A stretch of DNA of 13,011 bases from Ochromonadaceae sp. CCMP2298 (Eukaryota; Sar; Synurophyceae; Ochromonadales; Ochromonadaceae). This document shows, piece by piece, positions 8,372-13,011 of the stretch. The notes below the pieces were generated by a model that was not told the DNA's origin, ran no database searches, and saw nothing but the letters and a program-made list of their open reading frames with translations. Every line of letters starts with the position of its first letter. Position 1 is the first letter of the stretch. Location of the stretch: assembly GCA_026770595.1 (NCBI GenBank), contig MU634350.1, positions 1 through 13,011 of the forward strand. The letters run 5' to 3'. The translations under genes and the position numbers were made by a program.

Positions 8372-8777
8372 TGTCTAAAGGAGCCGAGCTTGTTCACCCC
8401 GACCAGCGGCTCACTCTACCTCAGCGTGGTAAGTGGCAGATATGGCCACTCCACACTGTTGACATGAGCGCCGCAGATCCAGATTTGTGTGGTAGATCAG
8501 CCAGATGCACCAAGAAGAAGGAAGACTGGACCTTATGTGTTGTGGAAGGACGGATGATGCCTTGCGTCCAGCCAGTTTTCAAAGCGAGCCGTTACCCGGG
8601 GGGGGACGGTCCCAGGAATTTCATTCCCCCTTGGCTGATATGATGTCACCCAGCTTGGTCATCGATGGCCTTGGACTCTGAAGAAGATGGAGCCGTCCCA
8701 AACGAGACTCCCTATCGGCTCTAGGGTGCCAGTCAATTTCACCCCAACGCCGCAGCGGACGTGCGGGAGGTCGACTG
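8372..8777. promoter_or_regulatory. Divergent intergenic region between the DEK_C/Myb and methyltransferase genes
   Basis: This 406-nt spacer lies between two start codons facing away from each other, so both promoters should be here. I see no recognisable TATA-type motif. A good splice pair (GTAAGT at 8429, GCCGCAG ending at 8476) would define a 48-nt intron in a plus-strand leader. A 59-codon plus-strand frame starts at the ATG at 8464 and ends at 8643 (MSAADPDLCGRSARC...); it matches nothing I recognise. A GGGACGGTCCC palindrome sits near 8603, next to a run of eight G. The frame of the methyltransferase stays open for some distance upstream of its ATG. Confidence 0.4.
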
Positions 8778-9878
8778 ATGAAGCGAGTGCTTCAACTTCT
8801 GCTACTTCTGTCGATACCTATGCTGCTGCTTCGCTCCTTTCAGCTACCGTGCGCGGGCCTACAACGACGCAGTAAGACGATCTTGCGCTCAACTGCGAAT
8901 CACATTGAGAGGAAAGACAAGGAGAAGGATGTTTCAAAGCTGCCTCGGATATTTGTGGATCAAAAGTTGCAGGTTGATTCGGAGATTCAACTGGACGAAG
9001 AAAATACCCATTATGTCTCGAACGTTATGCGGCTTAAGGATGGATTCAGACTGCGCGTTTTCAATGGGCAGCAGGGTGAATATGTAGGTCAGATACGGCT
9101 TTCGGGTGGATCAAGGGATAGGAGGATCGCGATTTCGTTGGTTGGCAAATTGCGCTCTCCGGACCACTGCCCTCCCTTGCCCTGCGCATTGCTCTTTGCG
9201 CCGATAAAGAAGACGAGGATGAAGTTTCTCCTAGAGAAAGCCGCGGAGCTAGGCGTGCAGCATCTGGTCCCCATCAACACTCAGAACACGCAGCACTACT
9301 TGGAGCCCGGGGCAGCTGACGCTTACGAAAAGATACTCGTCCAAAGTGTGGAGCAATGCGAACGCTTTGCCGTCCCCAAACTACATAAACCCATCGACAT
9401 CGAAGAGGCGATAAAAATCTTTGGTAGGGCAGACGGTGGAGGTACGACTGGTAGCTCCTATTCGGACGCGCATCGCTTGCTGGGGATGCAGACATCGATT
9501 TTGGTCTGCGCGGAGAGGGTGCCAGCAGCTCCTGCGACGGCCACTGAGGAGGAATTGAGCGCAACGAATAAACCTGGAAGTGTCAACATCAGCCGTGGTC
9601 AGTATACAGAACCTATCCTTACGTCGGTCAAGCGCCTGTTAGGGTTGCGTAAGCAGGCTGCAGCCAACAATCCCATCGCAATGGAGACGCCAGTGCCGTT
9701 CTTTTCAATCCTGATTGGTCCTGAAGGGGGTTTCACTCAAGAGGAGCTCAGTGCACTTGCAAAACTGGAGCAGGTTCGTCTAGTTTCTCTGGGCTCCAGC
9801 ATTCTCCGCGCCGAGACTGCTGCTATCAGTGCGCTGGCAGCTGTTGCAGCAGCAGTTGAGCACGAGAGGTACAGCTGA
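8778..9878 (+). CDS. RsmE-family 16S rRNA (uracil-1498-N3)-methyltransferase, probably organelle-targeted
   Basis: Single exon, 366 residues. RsmE enzymes methylate N3 of U1498 in small-subunit rRNA of bacterial-type ribosomes, using S-adenosylmethionine and a knotted SPOUT fold. Seen here: an N-terminal PUA-like part from about 55 (LPRIFVDQKL, THYVSNVMRLKDGF, RVFNGQQGEYVG), then the SPOUT part with KTRMKFLLEKAAELGV (145-160), SVEQCERFAVPKL (190-202), the cofactor-loop motif IGPEGGFTQEEL (313-324) and LGSSILRAETAAISALAAV (338-356). Bacterial enzymes are about 240 residues; the extra length is a leader of about 55 residues and an insertion at about 218-305. The leader begins MKRVLQLLLLLSIPMLLLRS then FQLP, a signal-peptide-like hydrophobic run followed by Phe and a basic, Ser/Thr-containing stretch, which fits bipartite import into a secondary plastid; a mitochondrial target is the alternative. 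The family call is firm; the location is an inference. Confidence 0.92.
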   Translation: MKRVLQLLLLLSIPMLLLRSFQLPCAGLQRRSKTILRSTANHIERKDKEKDVSKLPRIFVDQKLQVDSEIQLDEENTHYVSNVMRLKDGFRLRVFNGQQGEYVGQIRLSGGSRDRRIAISLVGKLRSPDHCPPLPCALLFAPIKKTRMKFLLEKAAELGVQHLVPINTQNTQHYLEPGAADAYEKILVQSVEQCERFAVPKLHKPIDIEEAIKIFGRADGGGTTGSSYSDAHRLLGMQTSILVCAERVPAAPATATEEELSATNKPGSVNISRGQYTEPILTSVKRLLGLRKQAAANNPIAMETPVPFFSILIGPEGGFTQEELSALAKLEQVRLVSLGSSILRAETAAISALAAVAAAVEHERYS

Positions 9879-10033
9879 TATACATATGTGCGTATATGCA
9901 AATAAGGTGTAACCCCCAGTAAACATGTATATGCTGTATAAAGAGAGAAGATTCAACAGACACAACAACCATGGTCTTTATATTAACCAGCACCTGATTC
10001 TTCGCCGATTGCCTTGACCAATTCTAGGACACC

Positions 10034-10592
10034 TTACGAAGAGGCGATGCCAACAACGCCACCAGCAACTCTCTGCCCAGAGTTACCCGTGCTTAAAGAG
10101 TACTCGTGTCCGCCTCTGCCGAGATCGTCCTCGCTCGACTTGATAACTATGGAGCGACCAATGATGGAGTGAGGGCCGATCAACTTTATTAGTCTATCCT
10201 CAAGATTCACATTCGCAACGCCGGACTCGTCCGCCTCGATGTTCCCCAGATCTCCAACCATTCTTTCCTCATCATCGGGTGAGCCATGGTTCCTGCCGAA
10301 CGGATTGAAGATGCCTCCGGCGGTTACGAATCCCTCCGTAAAGTCGCCGAAGACGTGGATGTGAAGGCCGTGCTTTCCCTGCGAGTGCGTCAAGGGACAG
10401 CGTTAATTATCCGTGCTGAATAAAAGAGGGGGGCAGAAGCCGCGCTGCTGGGGACGAAAATTTCAGTAAACTTACGGGGAGCAGTCCCTTGATGCTTCCA
10501 TCTATGCTAGTGGGGGCCTCTTCCTGGGCTTGGTGCAAGATGAGGGTCCCGTAGATGCCCTCGCCACCGATGACTGCGCAGCACCTCGCCAT
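10034..10592 (-). CDS. Cu/Zn superoxide dismutase homologue lacking key metal ligands (2 exons)
   Basis: Exons 10592-10476 and 10378-10034 (phase 0) give 153 residues, the usual length of cytosolic Cu/Zn SOD, with no leader. An in-frame TAA lies two codons before the ATG. The fold signature is clear: GSIKGLLPGKHGLHIHVFGD, FNPFGRNHGSPDDEERMVGD, GPHSIIGRSIVI, DDLGRGGHEYSLSTGN and QRVAGGVVGI. Numbering runs exactly one behind the human enzyme. Kept: His45, His47 (Cu), His70 and Asp82 (Zn), Arg142. Lost: the bridging His63 is Ile62, Zn ligand His80 is Met79, Cu ligand His120 is Lys119, and both disulfide cysteines are replaced (Phe56, Gly145). Known chemistry requires these residues for superoxide dismutation, so it is probably not an active dismutase. 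The frame is intact and splices cleanly, so it does not look like a pseudogene; a scaffold or metal-binding role is speculation. It is convergent with the methyltransferase gene and divergent from the PPPDE gene. Confidence 0.88.
10379..10475 (-). other. Intron of the SOD-like gene
   Basis: A 97-nt intron with an ideal GTAAGT donor at 10475 and acceptor CTCGCAG ending at 10379. Splicing gives IKGLLP-GKHGLHIHVFGD, the conserved SOD order, in phase 0. Confidence 0.9.
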
Positions 10593-11019
10593 TTTCGATT
10601 ACCGTGGGATGTGGGAAGCGATGAGCAACTCGCGAATGTCCTTTATCTGGACAGAACTGCTGCAGCGCACCTTTCTTCTTAAGGCAGCAAGGCAAGGAGC
10701 TTTGGTCGAGAGGCTGCTCTCGACCGCCCAAGCTCTCTCGAGGCTGCTCTCTTCAATAAAAAAGGCCGGACAAGCAAGCAAATCCCAGTCGGGGAAACGG
10801 GGAACCGCTTCTTGGCTTTTCTTGTGCTCTTGCCTCAACTGCTGGCTATCAACCCCCCCCGCTTCCAATGCTCTCCCGCGCAGCGTTCCAGAGAGTCCTC
10901 CTCAGAAATCAGCGAGCTCCTGCTGGCTAGCCCTCCTGTCCTGGGTCCCGGCGTTGGCAGCAGGAAGTCCTCCGAGAAACCAGCAAGCTCATTCTGAAGC
11001 CCCTGCATAATCTGCTGGG
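10593..11019. promoter_or_regulatory. Divergent intergenic region between the SOD-like and PPPDE genes
   Basis: A 427-nt spacer between two outward-facing start codons. It contains a perfect 7-bp inverted repeat with an 8-nt loop (GGTCGAG 10704-10710, CTCGACC 10719-10725), the 12-mer GAGGCTGCTCTC twice (10710-10721 and 10740-10751), and an imperfect direct repeat of about 25 nt at 10894-10919 and 10966-10990 (shared AGTCCTC at the start and AGCTC at the end). A plus-strand frame crosses most of it but shows no family motifs and begins inside the SOD-like exon. The repeats may be shared regulatory sites; this is an inference. Confidence 0.45.
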
Positions 11020-11766
11020 ATGAGCCGTCCTGAGCCCCTGCCCATCTTCCTAAAGATTTACGATCTGCACCAGGCGAACTCATCACTCCACAGAGTAGGG
11101 GCTGGCTTCTATCACACTGGCGTTGAGGTTAATGGATACGAGTACTCGTTCTCCGCGGCGGGAGTGGTGCGAACAATACCAACCTTGCCAGACTTTGGCG
11201 AATTGCGGGAGAGAATGCCCATGGGTGAATTCCAGGAGGGGATGGCCGGCATCAACAGAATAATATCCGAACTCCGCAATATGCGGTTCCAGCCGGGAGC
11301 TTATGACGCGATTCATCTAAATTGCAACCACTTCTCGGAGGCCTTCTGCATGAATTCTGTGAACACGCACATTCCAGTGTGGTGCAACCGCATGGCGGAG
11401 ATTGGATCGAACTTCTCCGCGCGCACAGCAGCGGCGGCCCCTGGGGGCGAAGGGATGGCCGCACCAGGTGTAGTGAAGGCTCCAGAATTGAGGAATCTCA
11501 ATGCCACTGCTTCTATTGGTGATGGAGCCAAGACAGCAGGGGCGGCGGCCGCTCCCTCTTACTCTATTTTCGACTTTTTCGGCTGGGGAATTGGGACCAG
11601 CAGTAGTTCAGGCGGTTCAGCAGCTAACTCACGCTCTGTTGATACCCCGACCACAAGTGCGCCGCAGCCAATGGCAGCTGCTAGACCCGCGAAGAGTGAC
11701 CCTTCGAAGAAGAAAGAACTCACCAACAAGCAGAAGGAGCTCTTGGCTAGGATGAAAAAGACGTGA
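11020..11766 (+). CDS. PPPDE (DeSI-like) putative cysteine isopeptidase
   Basis: Single exon, 248 residues; an in-frame TAA three codons upstream fixes the ATG. The PPPDE domain occupies about residues 8-130. Characterised members of this family remove SUMO or ubiquitin through a Cys/His dyad. Here His32 lies in GAGFYHTGVEVNGYEYSF and Cys102 in the hallmark IHLNCNHFSEAFC; YDLH near the start and a PTLPDFGEL stretch also fit. After the domain comes an Ala/Ser/Gly-rich linker of about 100 residues with an aromatic patch (YSIFDFFGWGIG, near 185), and a Lys-rich end (KKKELTNKQKELLARMKKT) that could be helical or a nuclear signal. No leader or membrane segment, so cytosol or nucleus is likely. The substrate (SUMO, ubiquitin or other) cannot be told from sequence. 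A canonical catalytic pair is present, unlike in the neighbouring SOD-like protein. Confidence 0.9.
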   Translation: MSRPEPLPIFLKIYDLHQANSSLHRVGAGFYHTGVEVNGYEYSFSAAGVVRTIPTLPDFGELRERMPMGEFQEGMAGINRIISELRNMRFQPGAYDAIHLNCNHFSEAFCMNSVNTHIPVWCNRMAEIGSNFSARTAAAAPGGEGMAAPGVVKAPELRNLNATASIGDGAKTAGAAAAPSYSIFDFFGWGIGTSSSSGGSAANSRSVDTPTTSAPQPMAAARPAKSDPSKKKELTNKQKELLARMKKT

Positions 11767-12039
11767 CTTACAGACTTCGGTTGCGTATTAGAAATGTACA
11801 TATGTAATTCATGAATAAGTCTGCTTTTCCAGGCGATTTGAACTAAACCAGGTGCGGACGAAGTGGGCCATCTGGCAGTCCTCCCGCGCAGAAGCCTGGG
11901 CGTGCTGGTCCGAGCACGTCTGTGTGTTCATGCCCGCCCTCTGTCATTCCCGCCCCTCCTGCCCCCTCCTGGGCCTCCAACCCCCGTCTAGGCCCACATG
12001 GCGCGAATACTTCTGGCCCGCGTGTCGATAACCTGCACA
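11767..12039. other. Convergent 3' spacer between the PPPDE and Atp23 genes
   Basis: A 273-nt region where two genes end facing each other. It is AT-rich just after the PPPDE stop and then C-rich (about 11930-11990). No gene, repeat or RNA is recognised; a 65-codon minus frame directly downstream of the Atp23 stop lacks any family feature. Confidence 0.4.
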
Positions 12040-12817
12040 CTACGCCTTTTTGTCAACTAGCGGACACTGGTCTGCGTAGCACTCGGTGAAGGCGTCGCTG
12101 ACGGCCTTGTCCGCTATGGCCTGGCAGTTCGGGTTCATCTGCAGGGATTTGATGGCCCGCCGCTGTACGCAGTCCTTCTGCCCGCCTGCGAGCCGTTTCA
12201 GCTTGCCGCGGAAGACCTCGTGCAGTATGCTGCACTCGCCGCTCATGGAGGAAGCTCGGATCTGGTGCAGCGCAGAGCAGGTAGGGTGGGCGCAGGATAC
12301 AGGGTACAGGGATCAGAGATGAAGGGTCAGTTAGGCAAGTGAATGTGCCGCAGCAATGCGAAAAATTGTGTGTTGCTGGAGCCATGCCTCACCTCGGTGC
12401 ATGCGTGCTGCGCGCAGTCCGCGAAGTCCAGCTTGGCGCGACACACGTCGTACGCGTGCACCTGCATGAGAAGAAAAATGAGTTGATAAGAGGACGCACA
12501 GGCGGTTTGTGGTCCAGGTAAGCATGAGCAAGGCTAACCAGTTCGTGGACAATGGTGTGCTCGAACGTCTCCTTCTCCAATATGTTGTTCTCGCACACGA
12601 TGATCTGAGGCTGATAGCCACTTTCCTTCGTCTGAGAAGACCCCACATTGAACCCACCCGATATCTCAGCATCGCATGGCCGGCAGATGAAGAAGCTTTT
12701 GGGGATGGTGCAGCCCAGCGCCTCTATGCTATCGATCATCTTTTGCACCTTGGGATTGAGAGTGACGGCCGCATGCAGCATAGCATTGCACTTCTCGTGC
12801 ATGTCTGGGGCGCTCAT
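12040..12817 (-). CDS. ATP23: Mitochondrial inner-membrane protease Atp23, peptidase family M76 (3 exons)
   Basis: Exons are 12817-12539, 12461-12393 and 12261-12040, both introns phase 0 and GT-AG, giving 189 residues. Atp23 is a zinc metalloprotease of the intermembrane space that in yeast processes the Atp6 precursor and helps assemble the ATP synthase Fo part. The zinc motif HELVH (91-95) is created only by splicing: exon 1 ends VHEL, exon 2 begins VHAYDVCRAKLDFADCAQHA. Other family blocks are CNAMLHAAVTLNPKVQKMID (10-29), CRPCDAEISGGFN (45-57), IIVCENNI (72-79), ACTEIRASSMSGECSI (113-128) and DCVQRRA near 147, with many cysteines as is usual for this oxidised compartment. There is no cleavable leader, also normal for Atp23. 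An in-frame TAG upstream excludes longer forms; the ATG at 12817 is the first. It ends DQCPLVDKKA, shorter at the C-terminus than animal versions. Confidence 0.95.
12262..12392 (-). other. Intron 2 of ATP23
   Basis: 131 nt, donor GTGAGG at 12392, acceptor GCACCAG ending at 12262. Splicing joins ACTE to IRASSMSGECSI, matching the conserved family block. Confidence 0.92.
12462..12538 (-). other. Intron 1 of ATP23, splitting the HExxH motif
   Basis: 77 nt, donor GTTAGC at 12538 (not the usual GTRAG), acceptor CATGCAG ending at 12462. The junction falls between Leu93 and Val94 of HELVH, so correct splicing is needed for the zinc site; read-through gives HELVSLAHAYL and loses the motif. Confidence 0.93.
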
Positions 12818-13011
12818 CGCGCGTCCGCAAGGTTCACCGGGGGCAGACGAAGATCGACGAATCAACCCAGATGTGCACTAGGATCCACGCTGGCTGGAAC
12901 AACCGTGCCGGAGCAGTCCAGGGGGTCCCACCACGCTAAAGGGTAGAAGGGTTTTTTAGAAAACCGTATTTTGGTTTAATTGTCCAAAATGACTGGAATT
13001 TTGCAGTCCAA
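12818..13011. other. Upstream region of ATP23, AT-rich at the window edge
   Basis: This should contain the ATP23 promoter. From about 12945 it becomes AT-rich and carries several short inverted repeats: GGTTTT/AAAACC near 12955-12965, TTTTGG/CCAAAA near 12970-12990, and GACTG/CAGTC near 12991-13008. The motif GTCCAAAATGACTG resembles the tandem repeat at 979-1040. No gene is seen. Confidence 0.4.

Noticed and set aside
8371-8643. A 90-codon plus-strand gene starting at 8371
   Set aside because: The start is TTG and overlaps the antisense start codon of the DEK_C/Myb gene; only the shorter ATG frame from 8464 is worth noting.
10034-10592. Calling the SOD-like gene a pseudogene
   Set aside because: The frame is intact at full length, the intron has ideal splice sites and the non-ligand framework is conserved; the ligand losses alone do not show loss of function of the gene.
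10555-11010. Plus-strand frame of 151 codons between the SOD-like and PPPDE genes
   Set aside because: It starts inside the SOD-like exon on the other strand, contains the intergenic repeats, and shows no domain or consistent codon use.
11843-12040. Minus-strand frame directly downstream of the Atp23 stop as a readthrough extension
   Set aside because: It starts at GTG after the stop, is Gly/Pro/Arg-rich with no motif, and Atp23 already has a complete C-terminal region.
12389-12865. A 158-codon version of the Atp23 first exon read without splicing
   Set aside because: It begins at TTG, not ATG, and reading through the intron destroys the HELVH motif; the spliced form restores family blocks on both sides.

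Overview
The window is nuclear DNA of a microbial eukaryote, roughly 50-55% GC. Four of the six genes read most simply when spliced: GT-AG introns of 75-179 nt restore family motifs exactly. The best case is an HELVH zinc motif split by an intron. One gene is an Atp23-type mitochondrial protease, and the RsmE-type rRNA methyltransferase carries an N-terminal hydrophobic leader that fits import into an organelle, possibly a secondary plastid. I cannot name the lineage from sequence alone; a secondary-plastid alga is a reasonable guess.

Layout, left to right. (1) 1-599, minus: 5' part of an unrecognised gene that runs off the left edge. (2) 600-1422: gene-poor, AT-rich stretch with a 17-bp tandem repeat. 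(3) 1423-6085, minus, three exons: a 1458-residue protein with an unrecognised N-terminal half, an RCC1-type beta-propeller, two BTB domains and a hydrophobic C-terminal hairpin. (4) 6086-6412: spacer with a near-copy of the last 45 nt of the next gene, a perfect 10-bp inverted repeat and a second hairpin. (5) 6413-8371, minus, two exons: a DEK_C plus Myb/SANT-like protein resembling the TTF1/Reb1 group, with a very long Lys/Glu tail encoded by a 380-nt purine/pyrimidine tract. (6) 8778-9878, plus: RsmE-type methyltransferase. (7) 10034-10592, minus, two exons: a Cu/Zn superoxide dismutase homologue of normal length that has lost three of seven metal ligands and both disulfide cysteines. (8) 11020-11766, plus: PPPDE (DeSI-like) cysteine peptidase. 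(9) 12040-12817, minus, three exons: Atp23 metalloprotease.

The genes do not form an operon or an obvious pathway. Two divergent pairs (DEK_C-Myb with RsmE; SOD-like with PPPDE) share spacers of about 400 nt, and two convergent pairs (RsmE with SOD-like; PPPDE with Atp23) are separated by about 150 and 270 nt. I found no convincing tRNA, rRNA, CRISPR array or intact transposon. The most notable points are the metal-site-less SOD homologue, the duplicated C-terminal tail whose differences are all silent, and the RCC1/double-BTB/membrane-tail protein.
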